Program-made: the position numbers and the translations under genes
Part shown: positions 8,613 through 16,109 of the stretch, piece by piece
Layout: every line of letters starts with the position of its first letter
Position numbering within the stretch: position 1 is the first letter of the stretch
Assembly (NCBI GenBank): GCA_019751945.1
Contig: JAIEMT010000005.1
Span: 47,683-111,682, forward strand
Source of the DNA: a bacterium
Lineage (GTDB): Bacteria; Bdellovibrionota; UBA1018
DNA: 64,000 bases
Reading direction: 5' to 3'
The notes under the pieces: model-generated
What the model was told of the DNA's origin: nothing
The model's input: the letters and a program-made list of their open reading frames with translations, nothing else
Databases searched by the model: none

Positions 8613-8735
8613 ATGAAAAAAGCAATCGTGTTAGTCCTTTTCGGTATCGCTCTTTTGGCTGGTTCTTTCGTTGTTTCGACGACTTCGAATAGCAAAGCCT
8701 CTGCAGCTTACGCTTGCAGCACGAATCCTTGCTAA
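8613..8735 (+). CDS. Small exported peptide (40 residues), unknown function
   Basis: A 40-residue ORF: MKKAIVLVLFGIALLAGS begins a classic Sec signal peptide (KK, hydrophobic core), followed by an SKASAAYA region with Ala-x-Ala cleavage options. The mature part would be tiny and ends in CSTNPC, with two cysteines four residues apart. GGGAG at 8599-8603 lies 9 bases before the ATG; an in-frame ATG at 8607 would add two residues. It has a sigma-54-type promoter. The stop lies 5 bp from the convergent frameshifted cyclase gene. It could be a signalling, toxic or envelope-stress peptide; I do not recognise a family. Confidence 0.65.
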   Translation: MKKAIVLVLFGIALLAGSFVVSTTSNSKASAAYACSTNPC

Positions 8736-8740
8736 GCTAG

Positions 8741-10772
8741 CTAAGCGGATCTCTGAACCGAGCTTGCATCTGGAATCAGATGCAGAACGGAAATGATCCT
8801 GGGTTTCTGATCACTGTCCGTGAGGCGGTGGTGGCGTAACAGCAATCGCTCCGAGAATCCCGGATCTAATTTTTCCGCCGCGTCAAAGTCCGAGTCCTCT
8901 AAAACAATCAGCGTCTTTCCCTTGTTCTCTGGAATTTCATATTCGAGATCGAGCAATCGACTTGCATTGACCAAAACATTCCCTTCAAAGCTGGGAACTT
9001 TAAACGGTCCGGAGTTTTTCCAAACTGGGAAAAGATCGCCGCTGACAATCGCCCCTCGAAAACAAACTCTTCGCCGGATCTAAACCCAGCATTTCAAAAA
9101 CCTGCGAAAGCCCCGCCTGGGAGCTCGACATTTTCTGAGCAGCCCATACGGCAGACAAGAGCGGGTTCTTTTGAGACTCGGAATCAAAGAACGCGATGAG
9201 AGAATCCCCCTCTTCCTTGATGATTTCGCCTCCAAATTCAAACACGACTTGAGCCATCATCGAAAACCAAACGGTCGAGAGCTTTCCGTATTCTTGAGCC
9301 CCACTTCGGGCTCCGGCTTCCTTCTCAAGAACGGTCGATTCTTTGAGGTCGATTTTCAACATCACGCCCGGAACACGGGTCGGGAGAATGGGGCGCTTGT
9401 GATACTTCGACAGGTGGGAAACTCGCACTGCCTTTTCCGTTTCGCTGTATTCCAGTACAACCACTCCACCCAAGAGTAAAACCAAGGCAAGAGGAATGAA
9501 ACGCGAGGCCACTTCGAATTGATTGGGTGAAGCGAGGCCGCTAGCACGAAGATAGGTAATCGTACCCAATACGGCCAGAGTCATTCCAAAAAACAGCAGA
9601 CGATTCCGACGAACTGGACGGAAGTGATTCCCGTGGTGGAGTTTGAGATAAGCTGCCTGCAGCAAGCAGATGACAGAGGCACTCCAATAGCAGATGGGAA
9701 CGAAAAACATTCCCAGACTGGCAGAGAAGAACATTTTTGAAGAAGCATCTGGAAACGGCATCGCCAAAACTGCAAGAGGCATGAACAAGAACATCGGCAA
9801 GGCGTATTGGAAAAACGCCCGAGACGTTCTGGCAAAAGAGAGCCCCAAGAACAGCGCAAAGACACCGTCGTAAATCCTGAGAACCAGATCGAGTGAATAA
9901 GTGACGTTCGGTTCCAGCGCCCGGAAAACGAAATCAATCTGCCGCGCTTGAAACCAGGCCTGCACCAAAACAAAACAGGCCATGTAAAAGTATTCCTGCT
10001 TCCGTTTGGCGGAAATCCAGAAAAAGAAAAAGAGTAGAGCTAAAACCAGTTGAACCAAAGCAAATGCGAAGGGTCGCACTTCTCCGTGAAAAATCGTAAC
10101 GCCGAGGAGCCCCGTCACTTCCCTCTGTCCCGAAAAACCCTCTCCCCCAAAGGCGGCATTGAAATAATCGGGAACGAGATTGCCGACATCATGCTCAATG
10201 CGCACCGCGATCTGGAGATTTTCTTGGTGTGAGAATTCCGCCGGAGAAATTCTCAAGATGATGGGCATGAGATTGCTGGAGTAGTTTCCCTTCTCGGCAG
10301 GGTGACCGTTAATCCAAATCTGATAGGTGCCACTCACGAATCCTAAGATGAAAGAAGTTTTCTGCTGATCGATCGCTGCCTGGACGGTGGCGTGATCGAT
10401 CGTGGTTCCTACCCAAAAAACTTTTCCTTGAAGCGCTCGAACTTTTTCTAAGTGAGCGGCGTCCCCTCGGTGAAACGAACTCCCCCAAAGGTCTTTGCGA
10501 GATGGGAGCTCCAGCCCCTTCTGATCGCCGTAGAAAACTTTCCAGCTCTGACGCGCTACAGGGAACGCGGGTTTTCCTTCCACCCAGTTTCGAATCTGTA
10601 GGTCGATGAAGAAGACAGAAAACGCAAAGAACCCGAGACAGGCCACGCCAAAGAGGGCGTACTTGCTTCGAACAGACCAGCCCCCCTCTAAGCGAGAGGT
10701 CTCTTCCGGGCTTCGCGCCAGCCAGTTGCTTGCCGACAAAATCGCCTGCTTCAGAGCATAAGTTCGTGGCAT
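8741..10772 (-). pseudogene. 7TMR-DISM receptor with adenylate/guanylate cyclase domain, frameshifted
   Basis: Two frames together give one protein. The first (10772 to ~9060) has a membrane anchor at ~37-57, an extracytoplasmic beta-rich sensory region to ~220 of 7TMR-DISM type, seven membrane segments to ~450, then the start of a class III cyclase domain (MLKIDLKESTVLEKEAG, GGEIIKEEGDSLIAFF). It breaks after LGLDPAKS and hits a stop at 9000. Continuing in the +1 frame from about 9067 restores FRGAIVSGDLFPVW and the conserved VNASRLLDLEYEIPE, ending at 8741. One extra base (or two missing) between ~9056 and 9072 explains it. It is either a sequence error or a decayed gene. Confidence 0.8.
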
Positions 10773-10825
10773 TTCTTAAGAATTATCGGAATCTTCCAGC
10801 CTAAAAATGAGCCGACAATAATGTA

Positions 10826-10855
10826 TTGACGCATGGCATTGTGGCGGACTAAAAG
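10826..10855 (+). promoter_or_regulatory. Sigma-70 promoter for a possibly leaderless mRNA
   Basis: TTGACG (10826-10831) and TAAAAG (10850-10855) are separated by 18 bp. The -10 box ends only 5 bases before the ATG at 10861 and no Shine-Dalgarno is present, so transcription would start at or next to the A of the start codon. Confidence 0.45.
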
Positions 10856-10860
10856 TACAC

Positions 10861-11373
10861 ATGCGCACTTTAATTATGATGTTATTGACGATGGCTACCA
10901 CCCTCAACGTTTGGGCCTTTGGTAAGGCCCGTCCGCAAGATGCGAAAGCCAAGGAACACAGCTTTCCAATCCAATCTATTGTAGGTGAGTATGTGGCAGA
11001 CCCTCAGAACTCTGAAAGCTGTCCCGGTCCCGAACGACTTCGGGTCGAGGTGAAAGATTTTCACCGCTTAAACTATGAAGGTCCCTATTACAACCTGTCG
11101 CTAGCATTTGTAGAACCCAGCAGGAGAAATGCGACTCCTACCTTCCTAATTGAGTTCATCGACCAGGGCACCCAATATCTGGAAGGAATGAACCTTCGTA
11201 GCTACACCCGAGCAAACAGCATTATTCGAGAACAGATTGTAGGCACCGGGAAGAGACAAACTCGAAACACCGACTTCCTGGATTTCTCTCCTGGAAAAAT
11301 GGTGCTCGAATCCTACTTGAATCACGATCTTTCTAGAAAATGCGTTTACAACTCTGCTACTCTGGCTCGGTGA
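10861..11373 (+). CDS. Exported protein of unknown function
   Basis: A 170-residue protein with an N-terminal signal peptide (MRTLIMMLLTMATTLNVWA, cleavage probably after VWA or nearby). The mature part contains two cysteines, ESCPGPERLRV and SRKCVYN, that could form a disulfide, and beta-strand-rich text such as YYNLSLAFVEPS and PTFLIEFID. I recognise no family. The stop overlaps the start of the next gene (GTGA, 11370-11373), so the two are translationally coupled and probably work together. Confidence 0.7.
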   Translation: MRTLIMMLLTMATTLNVWAFGKARPQDAKAKEHSFPIQSIVGEYVADPQNSESCPGPERLRVEVKDFHRLNYEGPYYNLSLAFVEPSRRNATPTFLIEFIDQGTQYLEGMNLRSYTRANSIIREQIVGTGKRQTRNTDFLDFSPGKMVLESYLNHDLSRKCVYNSATLAR

Positions 11374-11699
11374 AAGCACCCCAGCTCACCGTAGAAAATT
11401 TCAAAAATGGAATGCTCGTCGACGAGGAACTCTTAGGCGGAGTTGCAGAAAATTCGCCGGGCGAGTTTACCGCTTTTGTTCTACGCCCCGAGACCGGCGA
11501 ATACCTGGGCTATCAAACCTGCGCTTCTCTCGATCAAGCTCTTCAGATGATCAATCAAGTCGAAAGAGATTGGCAGTTTGAAGCGACCTCGAGCTGCGGT
11601 GAAAACTGTGGTGAAGGCGGTTGCGCTAAAAAAGCGGGGGGCGCCTGCAAAGCAAAAGCGTGCGAAAACTTTCAGTTTGCGGACTGTGAACTGAAGTAA
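11370..11699 (+). CDS. Small protein with cysteine-rich C-terminus
   Basis: I place the start at the GTG at 11370, which overlaps the preceding stop as GTGA, giving 109 residues. An ATG at 11340 in the same frame would overlap the previous gene by 34 bp. The last ~35 residues carry eight cysteines with glycine and lysine (CGENCGEGGCAKK...CKAKACENFQFADC), resembling a metal-binding or disulfide-knotted tail. There is no signal peptide from this start, so it is probably cytoplasmic unless the start is wrong. Family unknown. Confidence 0.65.
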   Translation: MKAPQLTVENFKNGMLVDEELLGGVAENSPGEFTAFVLRPETGEYLGYQTCASLDQALQMINQVERDWQFEATSSCGENCGEGGCAKKAGGACKAKACENFQFADCELK

Positions 11700-11749
11700 C
11701 CACCCGATTTTGCCTTTATTAGTATCTAGAAAAAGTATAGACGCGGTGC

Positions 11750-12505
11750 ATGATTATTTTTAAAATCTTGGCAGCCGCCCTCCTCTTCCCCCCAATCCAT
11801 GCCCAAACCATTCAGGTTCGGGAATCCGAAGAATTTCGAATGGAATTCGATGGGATTGTTTACACCGCCGAGCTGAAGGTCATCCATCAGCGCCCGGCTG
11901 TTCCGAAGACTCCGTGCCAATACAGCGTCGTGAATCGTTACAATTACCACCCAGCACCGAGACCAGGAATGCGTACTGGCCCTGGTCCTGCGCCCCAAGA
12001 TCCTGTACGAGCTGAACCAGGACCTTCCACTTACACCACTGAGGAATTTGGACAAAGCGAGCACGAATGCCAAACCCTCTACGCTTTTTGGACTTCAAAA
12101 CAAACCAGGGGAGAAATCGAATCTTTCTACGCAGTTCGAGATTTTAAAAAAGGAACGCCAGCCACTCCCTACTACACTAAAACACGCCAACTCGATTCCA
12201 ATCAGACATATGCCGTCTGGTCCGTCATCAGGGAAATGGAATATTTAAGAAGCGGTTTGGTAGCTCCGCATGTGGTTCAAACCCTGAAAGTTTTGGGAAT
12301 TAGAAAAGTGGATATTCTGATCTTAGATAACTCAAAAGGGGCGAAGAAAGATTCTTCCTTAAAACTCGGCTTAGACTTTACGGTCCCTGGGCAACTGACG
12401 ATAACAGACGCAATCTTGTCTTCTGGAGATCTCAGTAGGGCACTCGATTCAAGCGTAATTTCCGAGATGATCAGCGATTACGCCCACAAACACAGGATCT
12501 ATTAG
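11750..12505 (+). CDS. Exported protein of unknown function
   Basis: A 251-residue protein with a short signal peptide (MIIFKILAAALLFPPIHAQ, cleavage after HA). A proline-rich low-complexity stretch (PAPRPGMRTGPGPAPQDPVRAEPGP) lies at about 68-92. Two cysteines (PCQYSV and ECQTLY) flank it. The rest shows no recognised motif. TATAGA at 11736-11741 lies 8 bases before the ATG, with no Shine-Dalgarno, suggesting a very short or absent leader. The 3' end overlaps the convergent scramblase-like gene by 4 bp. Confidence 0.65.
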   Translation: MIIFKILAAALLFPPIHAQTIQVRESEEFRMEFDGIVYTAELKVIHQRPAVPKTPCQYSVVNRYNYHPAPRPGMRTGPGPAPQDPVRAEPGPSTYTTEEFGQSEHECQTLYAFWTSKQTRGEIESFYAVRDFKKGTPATPYYTKTRQLDSNQTYAVWSVIREMEYLRSGLVAPHVVQTLKVLGIRKVDILILDNSKGAKKDSSLKLGLDFTVPGQLTITDAILSSGDLSRALDSSVISEMISDYAHKHRIY

Positions 12506-13152
12506 CTATCCGCTAAAACAGAAATTCCGCCGCCGTCGCCTTTTTTCTCGAAGTAGAGCAGATCGATGTACAGGCTAGCAGCCAAAACCAGCGCCCGCTG
12601 AAACGCGGGCAGGCTGTGGTCGTTCCATTGAATTTCGAAATTGTCCGCATCCGTAAACGCTTCTTTTAAAAATCCTGTCCACTTCTTCTGAACCTGGGCC
12701 ACTTGAATGCCCTGGCTCATGAACTTGAATGTCCAGAAACGAAAAAAGGGCGATGCCACTTTCATGATGACTTGGCCGTGGGCGTCTTCAATATCGAAGC
12801 GTTTCGTGAAAATGCCCCAGCGACGTTGAATTACGCCGAAAAAAGTTCCGCTCGAATCGCGAAGCTCTAAGCGCTGGAAGAAAAAGCGGAAGGGATGCGT
12901 GGCGATGTAAACGGGTGCGCGCGTTTCATCAAAAATATGGAGCTCGAATGTTCTCCAATGACCCAAGAACTGGCGAAGAATGATGCCCAAGAAACCTTTT
13001 TGTTGTTCGGCAGCGAACGCAAACTGCTGACCGTTTTCAAACTCGATGGAGTATTTGTTTCGAGTTTCAAAACCAATCAGTTCAATCAGCTCTTTCCTTT
13101 GGCGAACAAAGATGGAGCCGCCTTGAGTGAGGGCTGCTTCTAACGGAATCAT
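12502..13152 (-). CDS. Phospholipid scramblase/LURP-one-related protein
   Basis: A 216-residue protein whose repeated beta-strand pattern (FAFAAEQQKGFLGIILRQFLG, APVYIATHPFRFFFQRLELRD, GTFFGVIQRRWGIFTKRFDIED, KKWTGFLKEAFTDADNFEIQ) matches the tubby-like scramblase/LURP-one fold. The C-terminal stretch (RALVLAASLYIDLLYFEKK) is hydrophobic and could associate with membrane. Biochemical function in bacteria is not established. It starts with an ATGA overlap on the ymdB stop and is the last gene of the minus-strand run that begins with the M16 proteases. Confidence 0.75.
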   Translation of the reverse strand: MIPLEAALTQGGSIFVRQRKELIELIGFETRNKYSIEFENGQQFAFAAEQQKGFLGIILRQFLGHWRTFELHIFDETRAPVYIATHPFRFFFQRLELRDSSGTFFGVIQRRWGIFTKRFDIEDAHGQVIMKVASPFFRFWTFKFMSQGIQVAQVQKKWTGFLKEAFTDADNFEIQWNDHSLPAFQRALVLAASLYIDLLYFEKKGDGGGISVLADS

Positions 13153-13952
13153 ATGGTCGTTTCTCTCAGCCTGAGAATGGAATTGGCTAAGCCAGTCGTT
13201 TCATTCACATCAATCACGACGGCGCCGTAACCACCGGGGCCTTCTGCCGGCTCATAACGCATCGGACGCTTGGTTAAAAACTTTTCAATCGAAATTTCTT
13301 TCTTCACGCCGATGACCGAATCAAAGCAGCCAGTCATTCCGACGTCGGTGATTGCCGCTGTTCCACCGGGTAAAATTCTTTCATCTGCCGTTTGAACGTG
13401 GGCGTGACTTCCCACCACGGCACTCACTTTTCCATCCATGAAATGCGCAAAGGCCTGCTTCTCAGAAGAAGCTTCCCCGTGAAAATCGACCAAAATACAA
13501 TTTACGTCGAGGTCATCTAAACGATTCACTTCCGCTTCCGCCGTCCAAAAGGGACAGTCCAAGGCATCCATGAAAACGCGACCCATGACTTGAACCAATC
13601 CGAGACGTAAACCCGGGCGGCGTCGACTTTCTAAAACAGTCGAACCCCTTCCCGGGGCGCGATGCGTGGGGTGATCCGGATAATTCGCGGGCCGAATGAT
13701 TCGCGTGCTGGATTGCATGTAGGGAATAATCTGCTTTTGATCCCACGCGTGATTTCCCGTGGTGATCGCATCGACTCCGAGTTCAAAAAACTCGTCGGCC
13801 ATTTCTGGGAGAATGCCGTTGCCGTGGCACATGTTCTCACCGTTCACGACTAAGAAATCGATCTGATGTTGGGGGACTAATTTTTTGATGGCTGCCTTGA
13901 GCGCATCTCGACCCGGTCGGGCAAAGACATCGCCGAAATAAAGAATCTTCAT
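13149..13952 (-). CDS. ymdB: YmdB-family metallophosphoesterase
   Basis: A 267-residue member of the YmdB (TIGR00282) calcineurin-like phosphoesterases; Bacillus YmdB hydrolyses 2',3'-cyclic nucleotides and affects biofilm/motility decisions. Metal ligand motifs are in order: GDVFARPGR near the N-terminus, NGEN, GNHAWD, DFHGEASSEK, and GSHAHVQTAD followed by DVGMTG. No signal peptide is present, so it is cytoplasmic. It overlaps the scramblase-like gene downstream by 4 bp and lies 3 bp from the folate gene upstream. The family is certain; the biological role here is not. Confidence 0.93.
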   Translation of the reverse strand: MKILYFGDVFARPGRDALKAAIKKLVPQHQIDFLVVNGENMCHGNGILPEMADEFFELGVDAITTGNHAWDQKQIIPYMQSSTRIIRPANYPDHPTHRAPGRGSTVLESRRRPGLRLGLVQVMGRVFMDALDCPFWTAEAEVNRLDDLDVNCILVDFHGEASSEKQAFAHFMDGKVSAVVGSHAHVQTADERILPGGTAAITDVGMTGCFDSVIGVKKEISIEKFLTKRPMRYEPAEGPGGYGAVVIDVNETTGLANSILRLRETTI

Positions 13953-13955
13953 GAA

Positions 13956-14591
13956 CTACTTTTTAAAAAGCCTTTCTAATTCTGTTTCCAAGTCAGGACC
14001 TTCGGCCCATCGGGACTCGGTCACCACCCAGTGCACCGGCTGATCCCAACTCTTCTGCTTCAACTGAGGCAGGAGCTGAAAGTCAAAGGCGAGCGCCACT
14101 CGGACTGCTTGAGTGCATCGGGATAAAAACCGGTCGTAAAAACCGCGGCCCATTCCCATGCGTTCGCCCTTCATACCGTAAGCGACACCTGGAATAAACA
14201 CCAAATCCAGAGTCGCAGGATCGGCTATAGGTAGGGCTGCGGGCGGTTCTTCGATTCCGTAAGGCCCCTTCACCCAAGGGGTATTCTTGGCCATACGAAT
14301 GACCTCGAACTGGCTGGTATTGAAATCTACAATTCTTGGATAATAAAGAGCAGCCCCCAAGGTTCTGAGCTGGGCATCCAGAGAAGAGGTGTCCAACTCC
14401 CCTTCACGGGTTCGATAAAGAGCGATGTGCATTTGAGACCAGTTGATGGTCCTGCCCTGGGCTTTATCAGCCAATCCTTCGAAGAACCTCTCCACAATGA
14501 AGGGGCTGGTTTGCGTAATCCACTCGGGCTCTAAAGATTTTCTTTTGGCAGAGATTCGAAGGCGAATCTGTTCAGGACTCTCGTCCTTCAC
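13956..14591 (-). CDS. fthC: 5-formyltetrahydrofolate cyclo-ligase
   Basis: Converts 5-formyl-THF to 5,10-methenyl-THF using ATP. The 211-residue length is typical. Diagnostic motifs are GPYGIEEP (substrate side) and the C-terminal PGVAYGMKGERMGMGRGFYDRFL glycine-rich phosphate-binding segment. It starts with GTG in a GTGA overlap with the zapA stop. The zapA-fthC order is widespread; in gammaproteobacteria 6S RNA lies between them, but here there is no room for it. Confidence 0.93.
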   Translation of the reverse strand: MKDESPEQIRLRISAKRKSLEPEWITQTSPFIVERFFEGLADKAQGRTINWSQMHIALYRTREGELDTSSLDAQLRTLGAALYYPRIVDFNTSQFEVIRMAKNTPWVKGPYGIEEPPAALPIADPATLDLVFIPGVAYGMKGERMGMGRGFYDRFLSRCTQAVRVALAFDFQLLPQLKQKSWDQPVHWVVTESRWAEGPDLETELERLFKK

Positions 14592-14875
14592 TTCAATTGA
14601 GCCTCGATCATTTTGAACAGCTCTTTGGACTTGGTCTCGACGTTGCCTTGATAGTCTTTCATACGTCGTTTGGCTTGAATGTATTCTTCCGCCAATTCCA
14701 AAAGAGCCAATAAGAGGACGTGATGGGGGGTCTTGGGAGCACCCGGGCGGGCCTCCGCAGCCTCAATTCGCTTGGCTACCAAGCCGAGCACTTCGCTCAC
14801 CAGCTTGGGATCGCCTGAAGATTTCAGCGGGATTTTCTGACCTAAAAGCCGGACTTCCGTGTTGAGCGTTTCCAT
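14588..14875 (-). CDS. zapA: Cell division protein ZapA
   Basis: ZapA bundles FtsZ filaments at the division ring. I chose the ATG at 14875, giving METLNTEVRLLGQKIPLKS and 95 residues, the usual ZapA size; the frame is open upstream only by running into the thiolase gene. The N-terminal beta-hairpin with LLGQKIPLK and the long C-terminal helix (LLLALLELAEEYIQAKRRMKDYQG...) are typical. GAAGTG precedes the start. It is translationally coupled to fthC. Confidence 0.85.
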   Translation of the reverse strand: METLNTEVRLLGQKIPLKSSGDPKLVSEVLGLVAKRIEAAEARPGAPKTPHHVLLLALLELAEEYIQAKRRMKDYQGNVETKSKELFKMIEAQLK

Positions 14876-14921
14876 CACTTCAAATGCTAAATCGGATCGG
14901 GGCGAATGCCAAGCCCCTCGA

Positions 14922-16109
14922 TTAGAAAGCTTCCAACACCAGGGCGATACCCTGACCCCCGCCAATACAGGCGGAAGCGAGGCCATACCGCTTCTTAGAA
15001 CGGCGAAGCTGGTAAAGAAGGGTCTGGGTAATACGCACCCCGGTAGCCCCTAAGGGGTGGCCTACGGCAATCGCACCGCCGTTGGTATTCAGCTTTTCCA
15101 TTGGAATCTTCAGCGCTTTTTGAACAGCGAGGGTCTGCGGAGCAAAGGCTTCGTTCACCTCGATCAGGTCCATTTGGTCCAATGTCATTCCTGCCTTTTT
15201 GAGAGCAATCTGAGACGCTGGAACGGGCCCGATCCCCATGATTTTGGGGTCACAGCCAGCAATTCCGTAGCTCACCAAACGGCCGAGGGGCTTCCACCCC
15301 TCCTTCTTCGCACGCTGTTCGGTTGCAACCACCATTGCGGCCGCACCGTCCACGATTCCGCTAGCGGCGCCCGCGGTCACTACACCGTCTTTTTTGAAAA
15401 CGGGTTTGAGCTTAGCCAAACCTTCTGCGGTTGTTTCAGGACGAGGGTGTTCATCCTTTTCAAAATTCACGACGTTTCCTTTCCGATCCTTGATCGGAAA
15501 CGGCGTGAGTTCGTCCGTGAATCGCCCATCATGGGCAGCTTGAGAATAGAGCTTTTGACTGCGAAGGGAGAATTCATCCGATTCTTCGCGAGAAATTTTA
15601 TAATCCACCGCAAGATTCTCCGCGGTAATGGCCATCATGGCTTGAGCGTAAGTGTCGTTCAGCGATTCCATCAGAAGGTCGGTCGTTTGAAAATGTCCCA
15701 TCTTCGCGCCCCAACGGACATTGCGAAGCAGATACGGCGCCATGCTCATGTTTTCTACACCGCCCACCAGAGCGACTTCAGTGTCACCAGCGATCATTTG
15801 TTGAGAGGCATCGACGATGGCCTGAAATCCCGTTCCACAAAGACGGTTTAAACCTAAAGATGGAACGGCCTGAGGCACGCCGACCTTCAATCCAACATGC
15901 CGAGGCAAGTAGAGAAACTCCGGAGCGGAGGCCAGAATATTTCCGATGATGACATGATTAATTTGTTCGGGCGAGACGTGGGCTTGCTCGAGCGCAGCTT
16001 TGCAAGCCGCTACCGCGAGATCTACCGGATTCACATCTCGAAGCGCACCCCCATTGGCTCCAAAGGGAGTGCGCTTGCCAGAAAGAAAAACCAGACTAGG
16101 GTTGGACAT
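14922..16109 (-). CDS. Acetyl-CoA C-acyltransferase (thiolase)
   Basis: A 395-residue thiolase that condenses or cleaves acyl-CoA units, probably in fatty acid or amino acid catabolism or acetoacetyl-CoA formation. The nucleophile is Cys91 in [11 protein letters not shown]. The other active-site motifs are [21 protein letters not shown] (His) and the final acid/base cysteine in ACIGGGQG. I chose the ATG at 16109 with AGAGG upstream; a TTG two codons earlier is less likely. It overlaps the M16-like gene by 14 bp. The exact substrate cannot be read from sequence. Confidence 0.94.
   Translation of the reverse strand: MSNPSLVFLSGKRTPFGANGGALRDVNPVDLAVAACKAALEQAHVSPEQINHVIIGNILASAPEFLYLPRHVGLKVGVPQAVPSLGLNRLCGTGFQAIVDASQQMIAGDTEVALVGGVENMSMAPYLLRNVRWGAKMGHFQTTDLLMESLNDTYAQAMMAITAENLAVDYKISREESDEFSLRSQKLYSQAAHDGRFTDELTPFPIKDRKGNVVNFEKDEHPRPETTAEGLAKLKPVFKKDGVVTAGAASGIVDGAAAMVVATEQRAKKEGWKPLGRLVSYGIAGCDPKIMGIGPVPASQIALKKAGMTLDQMDLIEVNEAFAPQTLAVQKALKIPMEKLNTNGGAIAVGHPLGATGVRITQTLLYQLRRSKKRYGLASACIGGGQGIALVLEAF

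Noticed and set aside
8741..8974. Separate 77-residue minus-strand gene
   Set aside because: It is the C-terminal piece of the frameshifted cyclase: VNASRLLDLEYEIPE continues the class III cyclase pattern.
10834..10849. Third sigma-54-like promoter (TGGCATTGTGGCGGAC)
   Set aside because: The GC at the -12 position is missing after GG-N10; a TTGACG-N18-TAAAAG promoter fits the same spot better.
15057..15851. 264-residue plus-strand ORF
   Set aside because: It lies entirely opposite the thiolase gene, has no family features and reflects codon bias on the other strand.
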